A model generated the notes under the pieces. The model was not told the origin of the DNA, ran no database searches, and worked only from the letters and a program-made list of their open reading frames with translations. A program made the translations under genes and the position numbers. Of a stretch of DNA of 64,000 nucleotides, positions 35,992 to 44,107 are shown piece after piece. This DNA comes from Croceivirga lutea (lineage in GTDB: Bacteria; Bacteroidota; Bacteroidia; Flavobacteriales; Flavobacteriaceae). Within the stretch, counting starts at the first letter, position 1, and each line of letters begins with the position of its first letter. The stretch spans positions 310,001 through 374,000 of the forward strand of contig NZ_JACJUK010000001.1 of NCBI RefSeq assembly GCF_014235875.1. The letters are read 5' to 3'.

Positions 35992-37254
35992 CTAATTGAA
36001 TAATGATAATTGATTACTAATTTGATTTCTAAACTTACTGGCCGAATTTTGTAAGATTAAGCCTTTGATTTTACTAGGTTCACGGTCTTTTCTTTCCCAT
36101 TCTCTAGAATCACAAACCATGAAATATTTAGCTCTATTTAAGGCTACTCCAATTTTTTTAAGATGTTCCCAGTTTAATTTTCTAAATTTTCTAGCATGAA
36201 TTATTTTGTGAACAGATTTCATACCTAAACCAGGTATTCTAGCAAGTAACCTCTTATCAGCATTATTAATATCAACAGGAAACAAATGCATATTTCGTAA
36301 TGCCCAAGACAACTTTGGGTCAATATCCATATCTAGATTAGGGTAATCATCGTTTAAAATTTCATTTACGGCAAAACCATAAAAACGCAACAACCAATCT
36401 GTTTGATAAAGTCTATTTTCTCTTAACATAGGTACTTGAGAGCCAATAGCCGGTAAACGATTGTCTTCTAAAACAGGTACATAACCTGAATAATACACCC
36501 TTTTCATACTATATTTTTTATAGTAATAGGTGGCAGAATACATTACGTCTTTATCTGATTCACCTGTGGCGCCAACAATCATTTGAGTACTTTGCCCAGC
36601 TGGGGCATATTTTGGCGTGTTTTTAATGATTTTACGTTCATTGTTGTATCTAATTATTTCATTTTTGACCTTATTCATAGGTTGAATAAAATCTTTATGG
36701 TCTTTTTCAGGAGCTAAAAGTTTGAGGCCAGATACGGTGGGAATTTCTATGTTAATCGATAAACGGTCAGCATACAATCCGGCCTCATACATTAGCTCAT
36801 CACTACAACCGGGTATAGATTTTAAATGAATATATCCGTTAAAATTTTCCTCTTCGCGCAATTTTTTGGCCACCCGTATTAAGCGTTCCATGGTATGGTC
36901 GGGGTCTTTAAAAATACCAGAGCTAAGAAAGAGGCCTTCGATATAATTTCTTCGGTAAAAATTGATGGTTAAGTCAACCACTTCTTGCACTTTAAAGGCT
37001 GCTCTTTTAATATCATTAGTTCTGCGAGAAACACAATAGGCACAATCAAAAATACAGTGATTAGTTAAAAGAATTTTAAGGAGAGAAACACATCTACCAT
37101 CTTCTGTATAGCTATGACATATACCCATGCCAGTGCTGTTGCCTAAACCTTTATTCGTATTGGTTCTAGAACTTCCACTACTGGCACAAGAAACATCGTA
37201 TTTAGCGGCATCTGCTAAGATGTTTAATTTCTCTTTAATTCGTTCAAAATTCAC
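35992..37254 (-). CDS. Radical SAM protein, putative DNA modification/repair (TIGR03916 type)
   Basis: A 420-residue radical SAM enzyme. The [4Fe-4S] motif is C67-X3-C71-X2-C74 (CIFDCAYC). Conserved N-terminal cysteines C23, C46 and C55 (SCASSGSSR, GICHSYTEDGRC) may hold another metal site. A helix-hairpin-helix near the C-terminus (about 340-372, LLARIPGLGMKSVHKIIHARK) is a DNA-binding element. The family is known for pairing with the DUF4130-type protein, here two genes downstream. The substrate is unknown; DNA repair or modification is the standing hypothesis. It is transcribed away from the S24 repressor gene across a region full of palindromic operators, which suggests damage-inducible control. 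Confidence 0.9.
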   Translation of the reverse strand: MNFERIKEKLNILADAAKYDVSCASSGSSRTNTNKGLGNSTGMGICHSYTEDGRCVSLLKILLTNHCIFDCAYCVSRRTNDIKRAAFKVQEVVDLTINFYRRNYIEGLFLSSGIFKDPDHTMERLIRVAKKLREEENFNGYIHLKSIPGCSDELMYEAGLYADRLSINIEIPTVSGLKLLAPEKDHKDFIQPMNKVKNEIIRYNNERKIIKNTPKYAPAGQSTQMIVGATGESDKDVMYSATYYYKKYSMKRVYYSGYVPVLEDNRLPAIGSQVPMLRENRLYQTDWLLRFYGFAVNEILNDDYPNLDMDIDPKLSWALRNMHLFPVDINNADKRLLARIPGLGMKSVHKIIHARKFRKLNWEHLKKIGVALNRAKYFMVCDSREWERKDREPSKIKGLILQNSASKFRNQISNQLSLFN

Positions 37255-37278
37255 GTTACTTGGTTTTAATCCAAAAAT

Positions 37279-37293
37279 ATGGATTAATTCCTA
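37279..37293. promoter_or_regulatory. Operator-like site 1 (weak)
   Basis: GGA-TTAAT-TCC, the same half-sites and spacing as sites 2 and 3 but with diverged flanks. It overlaps a second palindrome (AATCCA, six bases, TGGATT; 37268-37285). Closest of the three sites to the radical-SAM start codon at 37254. Confidence 0.45.
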
Positions 37294-37296
37294 ATA

Positions 37297-37311
37297 TTGG
37301 AAATATTCCAA
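37297..37311. promoter_or_regulatory. Operator-like site 2 (perfect palindrome)
   Basis: TTGGAA-ATA-TTCCAA, a perfect inverted repeat with a 3-bp spacer, centred 18 bp from site 1. Lies in the shared promoter region of the radical-SAM operon and the S24 repressor gene, so it is the best candidate binding site for that repressor. Confidence 0.65.
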
Positions 37312-37319
37312 ATATATTT

Positions 37320-37334
37320 TTGGATATATTCCAA
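37320..37334. promoter_or_regulatory. Operator-like site 3
   Basis: TTGGAT-ATA-TTCCAA, one base off a perfect repeat of site 2, with centres 23 bp apart. A further single half-site TTGGAA lies at 37356-37361. Repetition of the same 15-bp design within 60 bp is unlikely by chance. Confidence 0.65.
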
Positions 37335-37474
37335 ATAAGGTATATTTGAGTAGTATTGGAACTAATAGACTTGTAAGATTCTTAAAAGGTTATGGTGGTT
37401 CAAATTACGTTAGCTCGCAAATAACTTGTTTAAGATAAGCGGGTTAAGAAGAATGACAATAAGAAAAGAGACCT

Positions 37475-38230
37475 ATGGAAAATGAATTAACGCTTAAAAG
37501 ATTTGTTGAAATTCGTAGAGATTTGGAATTAACGCAGGCTGATTTTGCTGAAAAAATAGGAGTATCTTCTACCACAGCAGATATAGAAAGAGGACGGACT
37601 AAACTCTCTGGTAAGGTGGTTGCAGAGCTTCTAAGACAGTTTAAAATAAATCCGTTGTGGTTGTTTGGAGAAAGCGAAGAAAAATATTTAGATACCAATA
37701 AAACAAGTGTAATACCAAAGGTAGTAACAGTTGATAGTCAAGATAATGACAATATGGTTTTAGTTAATGCAAAGGCGGCGGCAGGTTATCCACAAAATAT
37801 AGCAGATACAAGTTGGTACCAACAGTTACCAGCTTTTGATTTACCAATTCCTGAATTTAGAAATGCAACTTACAGAGGTTTTCAGGTAGAAGGCGATAGT
37901 ATGCTTCCTAATCTATATCCTGGAGACTGGGTAATGGCAAGGGCAATTGAACATATAGATTATGTGAGTCCAAACAAAATGTATGTAGTGGTGCTACAAG
38001 ATTCAGTGATGGTAAAAAAAATTGAAAAAAGACCTAATTCAAACAATATCACTTTAATATCTACAAACGAAAGTTATCCTGCTTACGACATTAAACCATT
38101 TCAAATTCAAGAAATTTGGGAGGTTAGTAGTAAGCTAACTTTTGATTTAAACCCAACAAGTAACCATGGATTATTAAAGCAGTTACAAGAGTCTATGGAA
38201 GAGCTTAAAAAGCAATTACAAAAACCATAA
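37475..38230 (+). CDS. XRE-family repressor with S24 (LexA-like) autoproteolysis domain
   Basis: A 251-residue regulator. The N-terminal helix-turn-helix (about 6-60) includes LELTQADFAEKIGVSSTTADIERG. The C-terminal S24 peptidase domain has all parts for self-cleavage: the Ala103-Gly104 bond in AKAAAGYPQ, nucleophile S142 in VEGDSMLPNLYPGD, and general base K181 in DSVMVKKIEK. It therefore resembles phage CI or HdiR-type repressors, which are cut when RecA is activated by DNA damage. A short coiled coil ends the protein (LLKQLQESMEELKKQLQK). It is divergent from the radical-SAM/DUF4130 operon with shared palindromic operators, so it probably represses both that operon and itself. No phage genes are near. 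Confidence 0.88.
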   Translation: MENELTLKRFVEIRRDLELTQADFAEKIGVSSTTADIERGRTKLSGKVVAELLRQFKINPLWLFGESEEKYLDTNKTSVIPKVVTVDSQDNDNMVLVNAKAAAGYPQNIADTSWYQQLPAFDLPIPEFRNATYRGFQVEGDSMLPNLYPGDWVMARAIEHIDYVSPNKMYVVVLQDSVMVKKIEKRPNSNNITLISTNESYPAYDIKPFQIQEIWEVSSKLTFDLNPTSNHGLLKQLQESMEELKKQLQKP

Positions 38231-38231
38231 A

Positions 38232-39143
38232 TTACGAGCTCCTTTTGGTTTGTTCGTCATATGTACTTTCAAAAATACGGTCAGCATTGCCTGCTTCAAA
38301 ACCATCACGTCTTTTTTCTCGGTCTAAACCTTGAGTATTTTCTTTTTCATAGGCTTTTAGCGGTAAACGTTCAGCAAATTCAACATAACTACCTGATATT
38401 TTTTTGGTCTTACCATTTGCAAAATTCGCGGTAATCATTTTTGCAACAGAACTACTTTGTTTTAGTAAACCGTCTTTACTGGTTTTTATCTTACCACCAG
38501 ATGTATTTAGAACGATACCAATGTTTTCTAAAAACCTATTAAATTCTTCTAACTTATTGTACGGGCTTGGCAAATTATGTACGCTAATGGTATAATGATT
38601 AAGATAATACCGGTTGTAAATTACCCATGAAGCATATTCACTTTCAGCAGCCAACAAATCATAATCCTCTATGGTCGGAATCTCCCAAAGCGGTTGATAA
38701 AAGAAATTACCAACTTGCTCTGTATTATTTAAATCAAGGGAATCAGCAGGGTCTTTAGTAATTGTTTTGGTATATTTTGTTATGATATTTTGAGCTTGTT
38801 GCGATAAATCATTAACGCGCAATTCACTTATAAAAATTCTCGGGTACAACTCCTTAGGTGGCGCATACCAATAGGCATCTAGTTTTTTTGCTTCAAAATA
38901 AAAATGGTCTCGTTTTTGGTAGCCGTGGTGTAAAAAAATCTTTTCAATTGATTTGAGTCCAAGATTAGGAACACCAAGTGTTCTAAAAGCTATATGGTCA
39001 TTTTCAATATCTTCAGGTTTAGCAATCATACCAGCTTTAACCATCTCAGCATTTATAAAATCTACATCTTCAACGTTTTTCCTGTATGGCTCAAACAACG
39101 CTTTTAAAATGTTTTCTATGGGAATGTTGGTATTGAAATGCAT
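38232..39143 (-). CDS. DUF1338 protein, HglS-like 2-oxoadipate dioxygenase/decarboxylase
   Basis: A 303-residue non-haem iron enzyme of the HglS family. Characterised members turn 2-oxoadipate into D-2-hydroxyglutarate. The expected metal ligands can be picked out as H50 (NDHIAFRTLG), H183 (YLNHYTISVH) and E255 (GSYVEFAER), with the substrate-binding Arg R54. Length and order fit the family. No other lysine-catabolism genes adjoin it, but a candidate D-2-hydroxyacid dehydrogenase is encoded at 50790-53699. It is convergent with the S24 repressor gene, ending one base away. It has its own TTTG-N23-TACTTTTG promoter. Confidence 0.88.
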   Translation of the reverse strand: MHFNTNIPIENILKALFEPYRKNVEDVDFINAEMVKAGMIAKPEDIENDHIAFRTLGVPNLGLKSIEKIFLHHGYQKRDHFYFEAKKLDAYWYAPPKELYPRIFISELRVNDLSQQAQNIITKYTKTITKDPADSLDLNNTEQVGNFFYQPLWEIPTIEDYDLLAAESEYASWVIYNRYYLNHYTISVHNLPSPYNKLEEFNRFLENIGIVLNTSGGKIKTSKDGLLKQSSSVAKMITANFANGKTKKISGSYVEFAERLPLKAYEKENTQGLDREKRRDGFEAGNADRIFESTYDEQTKRSS

Positions 39144-39160
39144 AATTGTTTTATTTAAAA

Positions 39161-39195
39161 CAAAAGTATAATGTTATTGTTGTATTTAAAACAAA
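39161..39195 (-). promoter_or_regulatory. Bacteroidetes-type promoter of the DUF1338 gene
   Basis: On the minus strand TTTG (39192-39195) precedes TACTTTTG (39161-39168) by 23 bases, within the TTG-N17-23-TAnnTTTG pattern. The ATG at 39143 lies 17 bases downstream of the -7 box. Confidence 0.5.
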
Positions 39196-39268
39196 AATTA
39201 GGTCAATATATTTTATCCGTTATAGTACATCACTTTGGTTTATCTTTCGGTAGAATTCATTTTGTAGT

Positions 39269-40339
39269 ATGAAAAAGTTGTATACACTTCTATTTTTGTT
39301 TTCGTTCTCAGTTATAGTTGCACAACAGCAGCCAGATACATTAGTAGTAGCCTATTCTCCAGCGGCACCTTTTGTTATTAAAGAAGATGAATTTTTAGAG
39401 GGTATAAATGTTTGGTTGTGGCAGCAGGTAGCCAAAGATTTAGAGTGGGAATATCAACTCAAAGAAATGCCTTTTGCTGAACTATTAGCTGCGGTAAAAA
39501 CCGGAAAAGTTGATGTGTGCATAAATCCGCTAACCATAACAAGTGATAGGGTAAAAGAAATGGGATTCTCTCGTTCTTTTTTTGCTTCTCATTCCACTGT
39601 AGCGGTACCTAAGAAAACGTCATGGGATAAGGTATTAGGTTTATTAAATGCAATCTTTACCAAAAGCTTTTTAAGTGGTTTTCTAATACTTTTTTTAATT
39701 ATACTTTTTTTTGGTTTGCTCATATGGTTATTTGAACGAAAAAAGAATCCAGACGAGTTTAGAGAAAATAATAAAGGAATTTGGGACGGTTTATGGTGGT
39801 CAGCAGTTACCTTGACTACCGTTGGTTACGGAGACAAAGCCCCAAAGACCAAGTTTGGCAAATTAGTTGCGTTAGGTTTAATGCTGATTGGATTGTTATT
39901 TATTTCTGGTTTAACGGCGAGTATTGCTTCAAGCTTGACGGTAAATCGGTTGTCTGATAACATTAAAAATTTTAACGAATTTAAAGAACGTAAAGTAGGG
40001 ACAATACAAGGTTCTAGTTCTTTTGATTTTTTAAGGGTTCATTTTTTTAAAGATATTTCTCAATATACAAACGTTGTAAGTGGACTAAAAGCTTTAGAAA
40101 AACAAGAAATCGATGCATTTATTTACGATGAACCAATTTTAAAATACCGTCTTCAGAAAGATTCTAATCCGCAAAATCTGGAAATTTTACCCATGAAATT
40201 TGATGTGCAGTTTTATGGTTTTGGAGTTAAACCAGGTAATTTAGAATTGCAACAAGCAATATCACAACAGATTTTAGAAATTATTGAAACTACAGAGTGG
40301 GAGGTCGTACTTAGCGAATATGGTTTAAGCGAGTTATAA
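39269..40339 (+). CDS. GluR0-like ligand-gated potassium channel
   Basis: A 356-residue prokaryotic ionotropic-glutamate-receptor relative. A signal peptide (about 1-19) is followed by ligand lobe S1 (22-118, with the carboxylate-binding Arg as R94 in LTITSDRVKEMGFS). TM1 covers about 134-155. The pore helix leads to a full K+ selectivity filter TTVGYGD (183-189), and TM2 (about 197-222) carries SGLTASIASSLT, the counterpart of the receptor SYTANLAAF gate. Lobe S2 (240-350) has D287 in IYDEP at the amino-group position. The layout periplasmic binding lobe, two TMs, lobe matches GluR0 of Synechocystis. The ligand is probably an amino acid. A near-consensus promoter lies six bases from the ATG. 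Confidence 0.92.
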   Translation: MKKLYTLLFLFSFSVIVAQQQPDTLVVAYSPAAPFVIKEDEFLEGINVWLWQQVAKDLEWEYQLKEMPFAELLAAVKTGKVDVCINPLTITSDRVKEMGFSRSFFASHSTVAVPKKTSWDKVLGLLNAIFTKSFLSGFLILFLIILFFGLLIWLFERKKNPDEFRENNKGIWDGLWWSAVTLTTVGYGDKAPKTKFGKLVALGLMLIGLLFISGLTASIASSLTVNRLSDNIKNFNEFKERKVGTIQGSSSFDFLRVHFFKDISQYTNVVSGLKALEKQEIDAFIYDEPILKYRLQKDSNPQNLEILPMKFDVQFYGFGVKPGNLELQQAISQQILEIIETTEWEVVLSEYGLSEL

Positions 40340-40428
40340 CTCTATATTGAAGAAATCCTTATTGCCTTTACATATGTTCAGAAAAGAAGCTACGTATTTT
40401 GAGTCATAGCAATAGTTAATCTAAACTA

Positions 40429-40941
40429 TTATCGAATTCGGTGTCCTGTTGTAGTAAATGAAAGACCTTGCTGCCCTTTTGTTGATATCATTACGGCTTC
40501 AAACAAAGGTTCAGGAGCGGTTTTCTTAATTGCCCAATCAAATATGAAATTTGCCCCAGTTCCACCAGATTCATCCTCTTCATCAATAATAATGTTTACG
40601 GTTTCCAGAGGATTTAATTTGATAGGCTTATTCAGGTAATTCTTTATTGCATTACCAGAAGTGTCATAATAATCCGCTCTAGAAATTATGAGCTGATTAC
40701 GTTCAGATAAATTTCGCAAACTAATAGTAGCAGTTAAATTATGTCTGGTATGTTCAGAATAACTATAAATATCAGAATAAACAGAAAGATAAGAAGTACC
40801 TAAAGTTAACGTGGTGTCTTTAGGATTCAGGGTAGTCTCTTTTGTAGAAAAATCAGGTTTGCTCGGCAACTCTGTCTCTTGTAATCGATGACAAGAACTG
40901 CTGAATAAAAGAAGCAAACAAATTGAAATCAAATTTTTCAT
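40429..40941 (-). CDS. DUF3124 lipoprotein
   Basis: A 170-residue lipoprotein (lipobox SSSC, Cys at residue 17). The DUF3124 domain is clear from SVYSDIYSYSEHTRHNLTATISLRNLS, IISRADYYDTSGN, PIKLNPLETVNIIIDEEDESGGTGANFIFDW and the end MISTKGQQGLSFTTTGHRI. The family is found in bacteria and has no known function; a beta-sandwich fold is likely. It lies 12 bases downstream of the 232-residue membrane-anchored protein gene, so the two are probably co-transcribed at the end of the acpH-ggt run. Confidence 0.82.
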   Translation of the reverse strand: MKNLISICLLLLFSSSCHRLQETELPSKPDFSTKETTLNPKDTTLTLGTSYLSVYSDIYSYSEHTRHNLTATISLRNLSERNQLIISRADYYDTSGNAIKNYLNKPIKLNPLETVNIIIDEEDESGGTGANFIFDWAIKKTAPEPLFEAVMISTKGQQGLSFTTTGHRIR

Positions 40942-40953
40942 TATCGAATAATT

Positions 40954-41652
40954 TTAGTTTGAACCTCTTACATTACCCATACTTAGTGTTATAGGTCCTA
41001 ATTTATGTGATTTTGGTAAATAAGCGCCGCTTTCGGTTACCAGCCAATCTTCCCAAGTAGCTTCAACCCCTCCAATTGGGATAATTTTAACCCACATTTT
41101 AAAATTATTTGGAAAGCCATCGTCATTTAATTCCCAAAGATAACTATCACCAGGAGTGGAACCGCCACTCTTATAGGTAATTAACAATGCTTTATCACCA
41201 TTGGGTTTGGTAACCAATCGTCTTTCAACATCTTTATCAAAAACTTTATAAGGAGCTACCAGCCAAAAAGAATCATTATTAAAATAATCTACTGCTTTTT
41301 GGATAGTTTTCTCAGTACCTGCGGATATTAATTTTTCCTTTTCAAAAACTTTACTTTTTGTAGGGTCATTTAGATTTAAGTGCACCACAATATCATCCCA
41401 CATTACCACACATTTACCCATTGCTTTATCCCATTTATACGAGTGAGCACCATTAGCAAAAGACCATTCTAAATATCGAGTGTTTTTATAGGCGTCTTCG
41501 TTTAACGCGGATAACATCTTTTGGGCAAGTGTATCAGCCTCTTTACCCATTTTACCAGTTGGTAAAGGTTCGTTAGTTACCCAGGCAAAAATGAATAAGC
41601 CAACTAAAACTAAAACGAAAAGTATACCTAAACTTTTTAATACTTTTTTCAT
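40954..41652 (-). CDS. Hypothetical protein with an N-terminal membrane anchor
   Basis: A 232-residue protein with one N-terminal hydrophobic segment (about 7-25, LGILFVLVLVGLFIFAWV) and no Cys lipobox. The soluble part is presumably periplasmic. It has an aromatic-rich beta pattern (LEWSFANGAHSYKWDKAMGKCVVMWDDIVVHLNL, TYKSGGSTPGDSYLWELNDDGFPNNFKMWV, TWEDWLVTESGAYLPKSH) that recalls the LolA/LolB-type half-barrel of lipid-handling proteins. That is only an impression. I do not recognise the family with confidence. It precedes the DUF3124 gene by 12 bases and follows ggt by 118 bases. Confidence 0.65.
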   Translation of the reverse strand: MKKVLKSLGILFVLVLVGLFIFAWVTNEPLPTGKMGKEADTLAQKMLSALNEDAYKNTRYLEWSFANGAHSYKWDKAMGKCVVMWDDIVVHLNLNDPTKSKVFEKEKLISAGTEKTIQKAVDYFNNDSFWLVAPYKVFDKDVERRLVTKPNGDKALLITYKSGGSTPGDSYLWELNDDGFPNNFKMWVKIIPIGGVEATWEDWLVTESGAYLPKSHKLGPITLSMGNVRGSN

Positions 41653-41770
41653 GATTTTATGGCCTTTTTGGTTGTTAGGTTTCTTGAGAACCGAATTGAT
41701 TTTTTTTGCAAATTCAAGGTGTACCTATAATATATGAAGTTAGCAAAGTATTTTTAATTTATAAAACAAA

Positions 41771-43456
41771 TTAATAGCCAACAGCGGTATCATCACCCCG
41801 TTTGTCAGCACCGCCTTCTAATTTACCATTAGGTAAAATTTTAATGGCATCTACTTTACCAATAATAGGAGTTCTACCTTCTAAAATGTTATACTCCTTG
41901 TTTTTTAATTGTGTTTTTAGTTCGTCTGAAAATCCTTCTTCTTCAAACATAATAACATCTGGTAACCATTGATGGTGAAATCTAGGTGCATTTACAGCCT
42001 CTTGCATACTTAAATTAAACTCGTAAACATTTAAAATGGTTTGTGCTACTGCGGTAATAATAGTTGAGCCACCAGGTGTACCAACAACCATATATAGTTT
42101 ACCATCTTTTTCAACAATGGTTGGGGTCATACTACTTAACATTCTTTTCTCTGGTTGTATGCTATTGGCCTCTGCACCAATTAAACCAAACATATTAGGT
42201 TCACCAGGTTTAGAACTAAAGTCATCCATTTCGTTATTTAAAAAGAAACCCAATTCAGGATGGTAGAGTTTGGAACCATAGCCGCCATTTAAGGTTGTTG
42301 TTGCAGAGATTGCATTACCCTTATCGTCAACAATAGAGTAGTGGGTAGTTTCCATACTTTCCACAATGGTAACTTCACCATGACTAACCGCCTCTGAAGA
42401 TGTTGCCTTGTCGAAAGAAAAATCACTCATCCTGTTTTGAATATAGCTATCACTCAATAACTCATCTAAAGGAATATCAACAAAATCAGGGTCCCCTAAA
42501 AAATAATTACGGTCAGCATATGCTCTGCGAGCAGCTTCAGTAAACAATTGAATAGTTTTCAAAGAATTGTGGCCAAAATCACGAACCTCATAGGGTTCCA
42601 TCATTTTAAAAATTTGATTCATAGTAACCCCTCCACTACTAGGAGGACTCATACTAATGATTTTTAGGTCTTTATAGGTAAACTGAACAGGTTCTCTCCA
42701 CTTAGCTTCATATTTTGCTAGATCTTCTTCTGTAATAAAACCTCCTTTTTCTTGAATAAAAGATGCCAGTTTGCGAGCAACTTCACCTTTGTAAAATCCA
42801 TCTTTTCCATCTCTTGCAATAATTTGTAAGGTTTTAGCCAACGCAGGATATTTTATGGTATCTCCAGCAGTAAAATTTTGTGCAAACTTGGTGCTATCAC
42901 CATTAACTGCAACAAACTGTTCTTTATAACTTGTAATACGCTTAGCTTGTTTTTCAGTGACAACCACTCCTTTCTCAGCCAGTTTAATTACCATAGTTAG
43001 TATTTCATTCATAGGAAGGCTACCAAATTTTTCATGAACGGCAAACACACCAGCTACGGTACCTGGTACACCAATGGCCGTAGCACCCACCGTACTCATT
43101 TTAGGAATTACGTTACCCAAAGAGTCTAAGTAAATATCTTCATGCGCAGCTAAAGGAGCTTTTTCTCTATAATCTAGTGCACCTACCTCACCATTAGATT
43201 TACGATACACCATAAAACCTCCTCCACCTAAATTTCCAGCAAAAGGATACGCCACTGTTAATGCTAGTTCTGTACCTACCATGGCATCAAAGGCATTACC
43301 GCCCTTTTCCATAATGGCAACACCAATTGCAGCAGCTTCTTTACGAGCAGCTACAACCATAGCTTTTTCTGTTACAAGCCCTGTTGTTTTTATGGGCTCT
43401 GTTCTGCAATTGTAAAAGGAAACAAATAGTAGTAGTAGCAGTATTAATTTTCGCAT
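41771..43456 (-). CDS. ggt: Gamma-glutamyltransferase
   Basis: GGT hydrolyses or transfers the gamma-glutamyl group of glutathione and related compounds and matures by self-cleavage. The 561-residue precursor is exported. The signal ends near FYNC, so a lipoprotein is possible although the lipobox is poor. The nucleophile is T370 in METTHYSIVDD, where cleavage separates the large and small subunits. Other landmarks are NAFDAMVGTELALTVAYPFAGNLGGGGFMV, APLAAHEDIYLD, STVGATAIGVPGTVAG, LNNEMDDFSSKPG, the SMTPTIV strand and GTPGGSTIITAV. Start and acpH stop overlap by 13 bases, so it is translated with acpH. Confidence 0.95.
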   Translation of the reverse strand: MRKLILLLLLFVSFYNCRTEPIKTTGLVTEKAMVVAARKEAAAIGVAIMEKGGNAFDAMVGTELALTVAYPFAGNLGGGGFMVYRKSNGEVGALDYREKAPLAAHEDIYLDSLGNVIPKMSTVGATAIGVPGTVAGVFAVHEKFGSLPMNEILTMVIKLAEKGVVVTEKQAKRITSYKEQFVAVNGDSTKFAQNFTAGDTIKYPALAKTLQIIARDGKDGFYKGEVARKLASFIQEKGGFITEEDLAKYEAKWREPVQFTYKDLKIISMSPPSSGGVTMNQIFKMMEPYEVRDFGHNSLKTIQLFTEAARRAYADRNYFLGDPDFVDIPLDELLSDSYIQNRMSDFSFDKATSSEAVSHGEVTIVESMETTHYSIVDDKGNAISATTTLNGGYGSKLYHPELGFFLNNEMDDFSSKPGEPNMFGLIGAEANSIQPEKRMLSSMTPTIVEKDGKLYMVVGTPGGSTIITAVAQTILNVYEFNLSMQEAVNAPRFHHQWLPDVIMFEEEGFSDELKTQLKNKEYNILEGRTPIIGKVDAIKILPNGKLEGGADKRGDDTAVGY

Positions 43457-44037
43457 AGTTCGTTGAATTTTAATCTTGAAAAGGTAATTAATTCTTTAAA
43501 AAAGGCTGTGAACTCTTTTTCAAAATCTTCGTAATATTCTTCTAGGTCAATGATGGCAAAATTCATTTTAGAGCGGTTATTTGTTCTTCTGTTCATGCCA
43601 TTGAGCACTTTAGAAATACCTTCTAAATTTGAATAATTATACAACCAGTTATCAGTAATCATGTATGGCATCATACGTTTGGTGCTAAGAGGTAACAAAT
43701 CGTAGTTTTCTTCTAGTAAGGTGTAGAAATTCTCCACAAATTCAGTTAACGGAACAATACTGTAGGTATTCCAATTTTTAGCTAAAAAATGGTCATAATA
43801 AATATCTACAATTACTCTGCTGTAATGGCTATAATTTTTATGAAGGCGCTTACTACTTTGTTTAGTTATTGGATGCGCATCTGTAAAAGTGTCTATATTT
43901 CTATGCAATAAAATCCCTTTTTGAACCTTAATAGGTAGGTGCTTGAATTTATTGCCTCGAATATGGTCAGCAAAAAAGTTGCCCAACGTAATTTCTGGGT
44001 CGTTAAACGATAAATAAATGTGTGCAAGAAAATTCAC
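43444..44037 (-). CDS. acpH: ACP phosphodiesterase (AcpH/DUF479 family)
   Basis: This enzyme removes the 4'-phosphopantetheine arm from acyl carrier protein. The 197-residue protein begins MNFLAHIYLSFNDPEITLGNFFADHIRG and has GILLHRNIDTFTDAHPITKQSSKRL and VDIYYDHFLAKNW, the HD-like conserved blocks of the family with His/Asp metal ligands. The length is normal. It is divergent from glmM, whose -7 box lies in the 70-base gap. It overlaps ggt by 13 bases. There is no known functional link between the two, so the coupling is probably an operon accident. Confidence 0.88.
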   Translation of the reverse strand: MNFLAHIYLSFNDPEITLGNFFADHIRGNKFKHLPIKVQKGILLHRNIDTFTDAHPITKQSSKRLHKNYSHYSRVIVDIYYDHFLAKNWNTYSIVPLTEFVENFYTLLEENYDLLPLSTKRMMPYMITDNWLYNYSNLEGISKVLNGMNRRTNNRSKMNFAIIDLEEYYEDFEKEFTAFFKELITFSRLKFNELCEN

Positions 44038-44081
44038 AGCGAAATTTACAAATTCGAAACACGGTGTTTAACACATCAAAT

Positions 44082-44089
44082 TATATTTG
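44082..44089 (+). promoter_or_regulatory. -7 element of glmM
   Basis: TATATTTG, a full match to TAnnTTTG, 18 bases before the ATG at 44108. It overlaps the alternative TTG start at 44087, which argues against that start. No clear TTG at the -33 position. Confidence 0.4.
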
Positions 44090-44107
44090 CAAAAACTTTT
44101 TCAACAG

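Noticed and set aside
37475-38230. S24 repressor as a prophage marker
   Set aside because: No integrase, structural or lysis genes occur on either side; the neighbours are a repair operon and a metabolic enzyme.
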